Source: Hymenobacter coccineus (GTDB lineage Bacteria; Bacteroidota; Bacteroidia; Cytophagales; Hymenobacteraceae). Taken from it: a stretch of DNA of 35,732 bases. The notes below the pieces were generated by a model. The model saw only the letters and a program-made list of their open reading frames with translations. It ran no database searches and was not told where the DNA came from. Below are positions 14,676 to 23,717 of the stretch, in pieces. The DNA lies in the NCBI RefSeq assembly GCF_001816125.1, contig NZ_MDZA01000315.1, positions 1-35,732 on the forward strand. Reading direction: 5' to 3'. Made by a program: the position numbers and the translations under genes. How positions within the stretch are numbered: position 1 is the first letter of the stretch; each line of letters begins with the position of its first letter.

Positions 14676-17114
14676 ATGTGGGGACACATCGCCCTCTTTA
14701 TCATCAAGTACCGCATCTGGCTGCTGAGCCTCGTCGGTGTTTCGACTGCGTACATGGCCTGGGTAGCCAAGGATGTGGAGATGACCTACGACTTTGCCCA
14801 GGTGGTGAGCCCGAAGGACCCCGACATGGTATACTTCCAGCAGTTCAAGAAAACCTTCGGCGAGGACGGCAACATCCTCGTGCTGGGCATGCAGGACAGC
14901 TCGGTGTACCAGCTCAAAAACTTCAGCCAGTTCCAAAGCCTCACCGACACGCTGGCCAAGGTGCAGGGCGTGAGCGGGGTGCTGGGCATCACGCGCCTCA
15001 TTCAGATTGAGAAGGATACAGCCCAGGGGCGGTTCGTGACGGCCCCTGTATTTAGGGCCCCGCCGCGCTCGCAGCACGAGCTGGACTCGCTACTGCGGGT
15101 GGTGAACAGCATTGAGTTCTATAAGGGCCAGATTATTGCGCCCCGCTCCGGGGCCACGCTGCTGGCCGTAACGCTCGACCCGGCTTACTTGAACTCCAGC
15201 CGCCGGCAGGCGGTGATGAACAACATCCTGGGCCACGCCGGGCGGTTCGAGAAAACCACCGGCATCAAGCTGCACTACGCAGGCCTGCCCTACGTGCGCT
15301 CGACGATGACCACGAAGGTGGCCGGCGAGATGAAATTCTTCGCCCTGCTGGTGCTAGTCGTGATGGGCGTCACGCTGTTCCTATTCTTTCGGACGTGGTC
15401 GGCGGTGGTGTTTCCGCTGCTGGTGGTGGCCATCGTGATGATCTGGTGCATTGCCAGCATCGTGCTGCTGGGCTTCAAAATCAACTTGCTCACGGGCCTG
15501 ATTCCGAGCATTTTGGTGGTGATTGGGGTGCCCAACTGCACGTACCTGCTCTCGCGCTACCACTACGACTACCGCAAATCGGGCAACCAAATTCTGGCCA
15601 TGACGCGGGTAATCCGCAAAATCGGCCTCATCACGCTCATGAACAACACGACCACGGCCATTGGCTTCGTGGTGTTCACCTTCACCGACATCGCCATTCT
15701 CTACCAGTTTGGGATGGTGGCCACGATCAACATTTTCGTGGCCTTCGTCATCAGCTTTATCATGATTCCGGCGGTGTTTACCTTCTTGCCGCCGCCCACC
15801 GAAAAGCAGCTCGAACACCTCGATTCGAAGCCGCTGATTGGCATCATCCACTTCCTGGATTACATCGTGCTCAACCGCCGCGGCACCGTGTACCTGGCGG
15901 CGCTGGGCCTGCTCGTCATCGCCGGCCTGGGCATCCGCAAGATTGAGGCCGTGTCGTTTATGGTGGACGACCTGCCTAAGTCCAGCTCGGTGAACACCGA
16001 CTTGGACTTCTTCCAGGCCCATTTCAGTGGGGTAATGCCCCTGGAGTTTGTGGTGGACACGGGCAAGCCCAACGGTCTACTCAAGTTGCCCAACTTGCAG
16101 AAAATCGACCAGTTTGAGAAGTTCCTGCGGGCCCAGCCGGAGCTGTCGCCGCCCATCAGCATTGTCACCTTCATCAAGGCCGCCACTCAGGCATTCTACA
16201 ACGGTAGTCCGGATTTCTACCACCTACCCGACAATTCGGATAAGAATTTTATCCTGAGCTACTTGGGTAACTCCAAGGGCACCGGCGCGGGCACCGACAG
16301 CAAGCTCATCCGCTCGTTCATCGACAGCAAATCGGAAAGCGCCCGCATCAGCCTGAAAATTGCCGACGTGGGTTCGCACAAGCTCGATACGCTGGTGAAC
16401 CGCCGCATTCAGCCCGCCATCGACCGCATTTTCAAGGGCACGGGCATGAAGGTGACGCGCACGGGCACGACGGTGATTTTCACCAAGGGCAACGAGTACG
16501 TCATCGGTACGCTGCAAGAGAGCCTGTTGTGGGCCTTCGGGCTGGTGGCGCTGGTGGTGCTGCTGCTGTTCCGCTCGTTCCGCACCATCTTTTATGCCCT
16601 CACGCCCAACCTCGTCACGCTCTCGCTCACGGCCGGCATCATGGGCTACATCGGCATTGCCCTCAAGCCCAGCACGGCCCTGATTTACGTGATTGCGCTG
16701 GGCATCGACGGCGACAACTCCATCCATCTGCTGGCCAAGTTCCGGCAGGAAATGGCCATCGGGGGCCGCACCGTGCGCGAGGCCATTACCAACACGCTGA
16801 GCGAAGCCGGCACGAGCATGATCTACACTAGCATCGTGCTGTTTATCGGCTTTAGCATCTTCGCCTTCAGCGAGTTTGGGGGCACCAAGGCCCTGGGCGT
16901 CCTCATGGGAGCCTCGCTGCTCATCACCAACTTCTCAAACCTGGTGCTGCTGCCAGCGCTGCTCGTCACCTTCGAGCACGGCAAAAACGAGCAGATGCCC
17001 GGTGGGGCCCCCATTCGCCATTACGACGACAGCTACCACGAGGAAGACGACGACATGGACCAGAACCTGCAACGCCTGAGCGTGGAGCGCGCCAAGCCCG
17101 CGAAGACGGTTTAA
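14676..17114 (+). CDS. MMPL/RND family exporter
   Basis: An 812-residue inner-membrane protein with two repeats of one TM helix, a periplasmic domain and a five-helix bundle. TM1 is in the first 30 residues. The first bundle (about 210-375) contains FFALLVLVVMGVTLFLFF, LTGLIPSILVVIGVPNCTYL and TLMNNTTTAIGFVVF. The second repeat begins near VYLAALGLLVIAGLGI (about 405), and its bundle (about 610-780) has TLSLTAGIMGYIGIALKPST, LIYVIALGIDGDNSIHLLAKF and TSMIYTSIVLFIGFSIFAF. The GxDxxxH-like VIALGIDGDNSIH is typical of the RND 'HAE3/MMPL' group, which moves lipids or hopanoid-like compounds using proton force. The C-terminus is acidic and cytoplasmic (SYHEEDDDMDQN). No membrane-fusion or outer-membrane partner is adjacent, so the cargo is unknown. 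Confidence 0.9.
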   Translation: MWGHIALFIIKYRIWLLSLVGVSTAYMAWVAKDVEMTYDFAQVVSPKDPDMVYFQQFKKTFGEDGNILVLGMQDSSVYQLKNFSQFQSLTDTLAKVQGVSGVLGITRLIQIEKDTAQGRFVTAPVFRAPPRSQHELDSLLRVVNSIEFYKGQIIAPRSGATLLAVTLDPAYLNSSRRQAVMNNILGHAGRFEKTTGIKLHYAGLPYVRSTMTTKVAGEMKFFALLVLVVMGVTLFLFFRTWSAVVFPLLVVAIVMIWCIASIVLLGFKINLLTGLIPSILVVIGVPNCTYLLSRYHYDYRKSGNQILAMTRVIRKIGLITLMNNTTTAIGFVVFTFTDIAILYQFGMVATINIFVAFVISFIMIPAVFTFLPPPTEKQLEHLDSKPLIGIIHFLDYIVLNRRGTVYLAALGLLVIAGLGIRKIEAVSFMVDDLPKSSSVNTDLDFFQAHFSGVMPLEFVVDTGKPNGLLKLPNLQKIDQFEKFLRAQPELSPPISIVTFIKAATQAFYNGSPDFYHLPDNSDKNFILSYLGNSKGTGAGTDSKLIRSFIDSKSESARISLKIADVGSHKLDTLVNRRIQPAIDRIFKGTGMKVTRTGTTVIFTKGNEYVIGTLQESLLWAFGLVALVVLLLFRSFRTIFYALTPNLVTLSLTAGIMGYIGIALKPSTALIYVIALGIDGDNSIHLLAKFRQEMAIGGRTVREAITNTLSEAGTSMIYTSIVLFIGFSIFAFSEFGGTKALGVLMGASLLITNFSNLVLLPALLVTFEHGKNEQMPGGAPIRHYDDSYHEEDDDMDQNLQRLSVERAKPAKTV

Positions 17115-17148
17115 GCCACTTAAAATACCTTTAGAATAAACCCAAAGG

Positions 17149-17248
17149 CCGTCATGCTGAGTGAGTTCAAAGCATCTCTTCCACAGCAGTAACCACTGAT
17201 TAGTGGAGCAGTACAGATGCTTCGACTGCGCTCCACTCAGCACGACGG
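17149..17248. repeat. REP-like intergenic palindrome before ileS
   Basis: An imperfect 100-base palindrome. CCGTCATGCTGAGTG at the left pairs with CACTCAGCACGACGG at the right with one mismatch, AAGCATCT pairs with AGATGCTT, and a central CCACT/AGTGG hairpin forms the tip. The phrases GTCATGCTGAG and GATGCTTCGACTGCGCTC are familiar from dispersed intergenic palindromes in Hymenobacter and other Bacteroidota. It is the only copy in this window. Confidence 0.7.
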
Positions 17249-17303
17249 TTCTCATTGAATGAAAAAGCTAACAGCTAACCGCTGTCAGCTAATAGCTTAA
17301 AAC

Positions 17304-20300
17304 ATGAAATACCCCGAATACAAACAGCCGCTCGACTACGCCAAAGTAGGAGAGGACGTGCTGGCTTGGTGGCAGCAAAACCACATTTTTGAGAAGAGCG
17401 TGAGCAGCCGCGAAGGCCAGCCCACGTTCGTGTTTTACGAGGGGCCCCCGTCGGCGAATGGGGCCCCCGGCATCCACCACGTGATGGCGCGGGCGGTGAA
17501 AGACATCTTCTGCCGCTACCAAACCATGCTCGGCAAGCAGGTGCCCCGCAAGGGCGGCTGGGATACCCACGGCCTGCCCATCGAGCTGCAAGTGGAGAAG
17601 GAACTGGGCATTACGAAGGAAGACATCGGCCACAAAATCAGCATCGAGGACTATAACCAGCGCTGCAAGGAAACGGTCATGCGCTTCAAGGCGCAGTGGG
17701 ACGACCTGACCCAGAAAATGGGGTACTGGGTGGACCTCGACGACCCCTACGTGACCTTCGAGCCCGAGTACATCGAGAGCTGCTGGGCCCTGCTCAAAAA
17801 GCTCTACGACAAGGGCTTGCTCTACAAAGGCTACACTATTCAGCCCTACTCGCCCGCCGCCGGCACCGGCCTCAGCTCGCACGAGCTGAACCAGCCCGGC
17901 ACCTACAAGGACGTGAAGGACACGACCGCAGTGGCGCAGTTCAAGGTGAAGCACGACGAGAAATCGGAGAAGCTGTTTGCCGCCGCTGGGGCCCCAAATG
18001 CCAACGTATTTATCCTGGCCTGGACGACCACACCCTGGACGCTGCCGGCCAATACCGGTTTGGCGGTGGGCAAGAACATTCCGTACCAGCTCATCCGCAC
18101 GTTCAACCCGTACACGTTCGAGCCCATCCACGTGGTGCTGGCTAAAGCCCTAGTGGGCCGGTATTTCAGCGAAAAAGGCGCCGCTGCGCTGCTGGAAGGC
18201 TATGCCGAAAGCGACCACAAGCTACTGCCGTGGCGCCTCGAAGGCGAGTTTACCGGCGCGGACTTGGTCGGCATCAATTACGAGCGTTTGTTCGATACTG
18301 AAGCCGGTTTCCCGCATTTTGAAGGCGAAGAAAATGCGTTCCGCGTCATCCCCGCTGATTTTGTGACGACGGAAGACGGCACGGGCATCGTGCACATCTC
18401 GCCCACGTTCGGCGCCGATGATTTTCGGGCGGCGCAGTTGGCGGGTATTCCGGCGCTGATGGTGCCCGACGACCAGGGCAAGCTGGGGCCCATTGTGGAC
18501 CGCACGGGCCGCTACGTGGCCCAAATGGGCGAGTTTGGTGGCCGCTGGGTGAAGAACTACGACGGCCACGACCAGAGCGGCGCCGACTATAAGACGCTGG
18601 ACGAAAGCATCGCCATCCGGATGCGCACGAACGGCACGGCCTTCAAAACCGAGAAGTACGAGCACACTTACCCGCACTGCTGGCGCACCGACAAGCCGGT
18701 GCTCTACTACCCGCTTGATTCGTGGTTCATCAAGACCACGGCGGTGAAAGACCGGCTCATCGAGCTCAACAAAACCATCAACTGGAAGCCCGAAAGCACC
18801 GGCAGCGGCCGCTTCGGCAACTGGCTGGAGAACTTGGTGGACTGGAACCTGAGCCGCTCGCGCTACTGGGGCACGCCGCTGCCCATCTGGCGCACCCAGG
18901 ACCGCACCGAGGAAATCTGCATCGGCAGCATTGCCGAACTGAAGGCGGAGATTGACAAGGCCGTGGCGGCCGAAGTCATGACCCACAACCCCTATGCCAA
19001 CGGCGAGAAAATTGACCTGCACCGGCCCTACGTGGACGATATTTTCCTCGTTTCGCCCAGCGGCCAGCCCATGTACCGCGAGCCGGACCTCATCGACGTG
19101 TGGTTTGACTCCGGGGCCGTGCCCTACGCCCAGTGGCACTACCCGATTGAAAACGCCGACATTTTCCACAAGAATTTCCCCGCCGATTTCATTGCCGAAG
19201 GCGTGGACCAAACCCGCGGCTGGTTCTTCACGCTGCACGCGCTGGCCGTGATGCTGGAAGATTCGGTGGCTTTCAAAAACGTGATTGCCAACGGCTTGGT
19301 GTTGGCCAAAGACGGCCAGAAGATGAGCAAGCGCCTCGGCAACGCCGTGGACCCGTTTGCCACCATCAAGCAGTTCGGGCCCGACGCCACCCGCTGGTAC
19401 CTCATCGCCAACGCGCCGCCGTGGGACAACCTCAAGTTCGACCCCGCCGGCGTGGTGGAAGTGCAGCGCCGCTTCTTCGGCACGCTCTTCAATACGTACT
19501 CGTTTTACGCGCTGTACGCCAACCTCGACGGGTTTGAAATCGACGAAAACAACCGCGTGGCGCACGCCGAGCTGAGTGAGCTGGACCGCTGGGTGCTGAG
19601 CAAGTTGCAGTCGCTGGTAGCCGAAGTGCGCTTGCAGCTAGATAGTTACGACCCGACGAAGGCGCCCGGGCCATCCAGGATTTCGTGACCGACCACCTCT
19701 CCAACTGGTACGTGCGCCTCTCGCGCCGCCGCTTCTGGAAGGGCGAGCTGACGACCGACAAGCGCGGGGCCTACGAGACGCTAAATGAATGCCTCACCAC
19801 TGTGGCGCAGCTCATGGCACCCATCGCGCCGTTCTTCGCCGAGTGGCTGTACCGCAACCTAAGCGGCGGCCAGGGCCCCGAATCGGTTCACCTCACGCTG
19901 CTGGCCGCGGCCGATGCCACCCGCATCGACAGGGCCCTGGAGGAGCGCATGGAGCTGGCCCAGCGCATCAGCTCGCTGGCCCACTCGCTGCGCAAGAAGT
20001 CGGTGCTGAAAGTGCGCCAGCCCTTGCAGCGCATTCTGGTGCCGGTGCTGAACGACACGACCAAGGAGCAAGTCGGCCTCGTGGAGGATCTGATTTGCGC
20101 CGAAATCAACGTGAAGCACATCGAGTTTCTGACCGATGAGAGCGGCGTGCTGGTGAAGTCGGTGAAGCCCAACTTCAAGCGCCTGGGCCAGCAGTACGGC
20201 CCCCGGCTGAAAGCTGTGGGGGCCCGCATTCAGGCCATGACGGCGGCCGAAATCTCCAGGCTGGAGAAGGAGGGAAGCCTCGCCGTGGAAGTCAACGGCG

Positions 20301-20683
20301 AGCCCATCACCCTGGCGCCCGACGACGTGGAAATCCGCACCGACGACCTGCCGGGCTGGCTGGTGGCCACCGATGGGCCCCTGACCGTGGCCCTCGACGT
20401 GACCCTAACCAACGAATTGCGCCAGGAAGGCCTTGCCCGCGAGCTGGTGAACCGCCTCCAAAACCTGCGCAAAGACTCGGGCCTGGAAGTGCAGGACCGC
20501 ATCCGCGTGACGCTGGCCGACCAGGAGCCCGCCCTCACGGCCGCCGTGGCCGCCTTCGGCGACTACATTCGCACCGAAACCCAAGCGTTGGCGCTAGATT
20601 TTGCGCCCGCCGTGACTGGCGGCTCGGTGCTGGAATTTGACGACTTTGCGGTGCCCGTGCGCCTCGAAGTCGCAACTAGCTGA
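17304..20683 (+). CDS. ileS: Isoleucine--tRNA ligase, interrupted by an apparent one-base deletion
   Basis: A class I synthetase of about 1,125 residues that charges tRNA-Ile. The HIGH-type motif appears as GAPGIHHVMA, the editing domain has WTTTPWTLPANTG, and the KMSKS motif is DGQKMSKRLGNAVDPF. Reading from 17304 the frame runs to DSYDPTKA, then diverges to PGPSRIS and stops at 19688. A second frame starting by 19664 gives ARAIQDFVTDHLSNWYVRLSRRRFW and continues through the anticodon-binding and C-terminal domains to 20683. AAG-GC-GCCCGG at 19659-19669 lacks one base against the expected AAG-GCN-GCC-CGG, so one base appears missing between about 19662 and 19666. As the gene is normally essential and everything else is intact, a sequencing or assembly error is likely; real inactivation or ribosomal frameshifting is less so. 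Confidence 0.9.
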
Positions 20684-20849
20684 GGCTTAACGACTCGCCG
20701 GGGCCCTAAAACCCCGGCGCGTCCAACGCCGCACAAGTGTTCAATAAGCTCGTCTTTATTGGTTCAAAAGGCCAGTAAATCAGTTATAAAAGGTATAAAA
20801 GTCGATAAGCCGGTTCCCTGTTGCTTCGGCAACTTTCCGGCACGCTGCC

Positions 20850-21506
20850 ATGCAACCAACCCGCACCACCCGCCCCCAAACGGCGCTCAAATTCTTCCTG
20901 CTGGCCCTGCTGGTCATCGGCATTGACCAGCTCTCGAAGTGGGCCGTGCACACCTACATGCAGCCCGGCATGCCGGGCGAAATCCCGCTCATTGGCCACT
21001 GGCTCAAGCTGCACTACACCCTCAACCCGGGCATGGCCTTCGGCGTGGAGCTGCCGCCGCCGTACGGCAAAATCATGCTCAGCGGCTTCCGCCTGCTGGC
21101 CGTGGGGGGCCTGAGCTGGTACATCGTGAAGCTGTGCCGCGAGCGGGCCGCCGCAGGCTTCATTGCCTGCATGGCGCTCATCCTGGGCGGGGCCGTGGGC
21201 AACCTGGTCGATTCCATCTTCTACGGCTTGCTCTACAAGAACGCGCCGTTTGGGGCCCCCACGCCCTGGTTCCACGGCCAGGTGATTGACATGATTTACG
21301 TCGACATCTACGAAGGCTTTTTGCCGCAGTCGTGGCCGCTGCTGGGCGGGAAGTACGTGTCGCTGTGGCCCATTTTTAACATCGCCGACTCGTCCATCTT
21401 CATCGGCGTCGCGCTGATTCTGCTTAACCAAAGCCGGTTTTTCCAGCAGGAGGAAGCCAGCCCGCAACCCGCGCCCGGCACGGCCGAAGCCCCGGCCGCG
21501 CACTAA
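20850..21506 (+). CDS. lspA: Lipoprotein signal peptidase (signal peptidase II)
   Basis: A 218-residue inner-membrane aspartyl protease that removes signal peptides from prolipoproteins after lipid attachment. Conserved segments: [14 protein letters not shown] (about residues 20-33), [15 protein letters not shown] (52-66), [15 protein letters not shown] and [15 protein letters not shown]. The catalytic aspartates are D121 and D180. They are 59 apart, far more than in E. coli, because of an insert ([33 protein letters not shown]) seen in Bacteroidota LspA. At least four hydrophobic helices are visible. The tail is Ala/Pro/Glu-rich. ileS precedes it, an arrangement common in bacteria, but about 165 bases separate them. 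Confidence 0.94.
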   Translation: MQPTRTTRPQTALKFFLLALLVIGIDQLSKWAVHTYMQPGMPGEIPLIGHWLKLHYTLNPGMAFGVELPPPYGKIMLSGFRLLAVGGLSWYIVKLCRERAAAGFIACMALILGGAVGNLVDSIFYGLLYKNAPFGAPTPWFHGQVIDMIYVDIYEGFLPQSWPLLGGKYVSLWPIFNIADSSIFIGVALILLNQSRFFQQEEASPQPAPGTAEAPAAH

Positions 21507-21513
21507 CTTCACG

Positions 21514-21545
21514 TCCCCGGGGCCCCAGCGGCCCCGGGGATTTTT
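21514..21545 (+). terminator. Terminator of lspA
   Basis: TCCCCGGGGCC pairs with GGCCCCGGGGA (21514-21540), followed by TTTTTC. It lies eight bases after the lspA stop codon. Confidence 0.8.
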
Positions 21546-21609
21546 CTTGCCTGCCACCGCGCTTGCTGCCGCGCTTTTTCGCCCCGCCGTTCCCTTGCCC
21601 TCGCCGCCC

Positions 21610-23532
21610 GTGCCCCAACCGTTACTCACCGTTTCCAACCTCACGCTCGATTTCCTCAGCCACCGCGGCCACACCCGCGCCGTGGACGGCGTGTCGTTTG
21701 AGCTGCGCCGGGGCGAAACGGTGGCGATAGTAGGGGAGTCGGGCTCGGGAAAATCGGTCACGTCGCTGGCGCTGCTGGGGCTGATTCCCATGCCGCCCGG
21801 CCGGCTGGTCTCGGGCTCAGCCGTGTTCCAGTCCGGGGCCCTGGGCGAAGTAGACCTGCTGACTTTGCCCGAAAAGCAGCTGCAAAAGGTGCGGGGCAAC
21901 GACATCGGGATGATTTTTCAGGAGCCGATGACTTCCCTGAACCCGGTGCTCACCTGCGGGGCCCAGGTGGCCGAAGCCTTGCTGCTGCACACCAGCCTTA
22001 GCAAAGACGAAGCAAAAGCGCGTACCATCGAGCTGTTCACCGAGGCGCAGCTGCCGCGCCCGGCAGGCATCTTCACCAGCTACCCGCACGAGATTTCGGG
22101 CGGCCAGAAACAGCGCGTGATGATTGCCATGGCCATGGCCTGCCGCCCCGCGCTGCTCATCGCCGACGAGCCCACCACGGCCCTCGACGTGACGGTGCAG
22201 GCCCGGATGCTGCGCCTGATCGACGACCTGCGGCGCCAGTACGACACGGCCGTGCTCTTCATCACCCACGACCTGGGCGTGGTGGCCGAAATTGCCGACC
22301 GCATTTTGGTGATGTACCGCGGGAAAGTGGTGGAACAGGGCCCCGTGCTGGAAATTTTCGAAAATCCCCAACATCCGTACACAAAAGGCCTTTTAGCGTG
22401 CCGTCCGCGGCTTTCGGTGGGCCTGAAACGGCTGCCCGTGGTGGCCGATTTTATGGCCGAAGACGATAATGGGCTTCTGACGGCCCAGCCCGCGCCGGTG
22501 GTGGCCTTGGAGAATGAGGCACTTACGGATTCATCGCCCGAAATCGAGGCCCAGCAGTTACGGGATAATTCCGGTACCACCAAAACGTTCCCCGTGGAAC
22601 ATCTACAGACGGGCGTGGAACAACCGGCTATAAATAGGGCCCCCACGCGCCTGCTCCAGTCCGCTGAGGCTCCAACATTAGCCGCCAGCGCCAGCGTTTC
22701 GGGCGCGCAGCCGCTGTTGCAGGTGGAGAACTTGCAGGTGCACTTCCCCGTGCGCAGCGGCTGGTTCCAGCCCAAGGCCGTGGTGCGGGCCGTGGACGAC
22801 GTGAGCTTCACGCTGTACCCTGGCGAAACGGTGGGCCTCGTGGGCGAGTCGGGCTGCGGCAAAACGACTTTAGGCCGGGCCCTGCTCCGCCTCACGGAAC
22901 CTACCGCCGGCCGCATCCTGTTTGAAGGCACTGACCTCGCCCGGCTGCCAGCCGAGGAATTACGCCGCCGTCGGCGTGAGTTCCAGCTGGTATTCCAGGA
23001 CCCCTACGCGGCCCTCAACCCGATGCTGACGGTGGGGGAGGCCATTTGGGAGCCCATGCGGGTGCACGGCGTGGGGGGCTCCCGGGCCGCGCAAAAGGCG
23101 CGGGTGCTGGAACTGCTGCAAATTGTGGGGTTGCGCGAGGAGCATTTCCTGCGCTACCCGCACGAGTTCAGTGGGGGGCAGCGGCAGCGCATTTGCATTG
23201 CTAGGGCCCTGGCCTTACAACCCAAGCTGATTGTGTGCGACGAGTCGGTGTCGGCGCTCGACGTATCGGTGCAGGCCCAGGTGCTGAACCTGCTCAACGA
23301 CCTCAAGCGCGAGTTCGGCATCACGTACTTATTCATTACCCACGACCTGTCGGTGGCTCGCTTCATGAGCGACCGGCTGCTGGTGATGCACCAGGGGCGC
23401 ATCGTGGAGAGCGGCCCGGCCGCTGCCATCTACGCCCACCCGCAGCACGCCTACACCCAAGGCTTGCTGGCCGCCATTCCCAAAGACAGCCTGGCTGACA
23501 TCCGGTCGGCGGTGGCTGGGCGGCTTAAGTAA
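21610..23532 (+). CDS. Fused dipeptide/oligopeptide-type ABC transporter ATPase
   Basis: A 640-residue protein with two ABC ATPase domains of the DppD/OppD-DppF/OppF type. Domain 1 has Walker A GESGSGKS, signature ISGGQKQR and Walker [13 protein letters not shown]. Domain 2 has [16 protein letters not shown] and [12 protein letters not shown]. Each carries the [14 protein letters not shown] oligopeptide-type C-terminal element. A linker of about 100 residues, Gln/Ala/Thr-rich and low in conservation, joins them. No permease or binding-protein gene is adjacent, so the transporter it powers must be elsewhere. The start is uncertain: GTG at 21610 ([15 protein letters not shown]) is preferred because the family starts just before the first strand; an in-frame TTG at 21547 sits against the terminator. 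Confidence 0.9.
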   Translation: MPQPLLTVSNLTLDFLSHRGHTRAVDGVSFELRRGETVAIVGESGSGKSVTSLALLGLIPMPPGRLVSGSAVFQSGALGEVDLLTLPEKQLQKVRGNDIGMIFQEPMTSLNPVLTCGAQVAEALLLHTSLSKDEAKARTIELFTEAQLPRPAGIFTSYPHEISGGQKQRVMIAMAMACRPALLIADEPTTALDVTVQARMLRLIDDLRRQYDTAVLFITHDLGVVAEIADRILVMYRGKVVEQGPVLEIFENPQHPYTKGLLACRPRLSVGLKRLPVVADFMAEDDNGLLTAQPAPVVALENEALTDSSPEIEAQQLRDNSGTTKTFPVEHLQTGVEQPAINRAPTRLLQSAEAPTLAASASVSGAQPLLQVENLQVHFPVRSGWFQPKAVVRAVDDVSFTLYPGETVGLVGESGCGKTTLGRALLRLTEPTAGRILFEGTDLARLPAEELRRRRREFQLVFQDPYAALNPMLTVGEAIWEPMRVHGVGGSRAAQKARVLELLQIVGLREEHFLRYPHEFSGGQRQRICIARALALQPKLIVCDESVSALDVSVQAQVLNLLNDLKREFGITYLFITHDLSVARFMSDRLLVMHQGRIVESGPAAAIYAHPQHAYTQGLLAAIPKDSLADIRSAVAGRLK

Positions 23533-23717
23533 TTAGCAGCGTCGTTGCGCTAGGAGAGCGGCCCGTAACCGCGCTTAGCAACCCGCAACGACCAACTAAG
23601 AACCAATCCTAAAACCTCGCGGCCACGGCCGCGTTTTACCTACCTACTGCCGGGCTCCGCCCGGCTTCTCCGCCCGCCGCCTCGGCTCAATTCACTTATT
23701 GGCGGCCTACGTTTTAA

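Noticed and set aside
18222..19565. Long open frame on the minus strand opposite ileS
   Set aside because: It mirrors a strongly conserved coding gene in GC-rich DNA, where antisense frames stay open by codon bias; its His/Val/Gly-rich product resembles no family.
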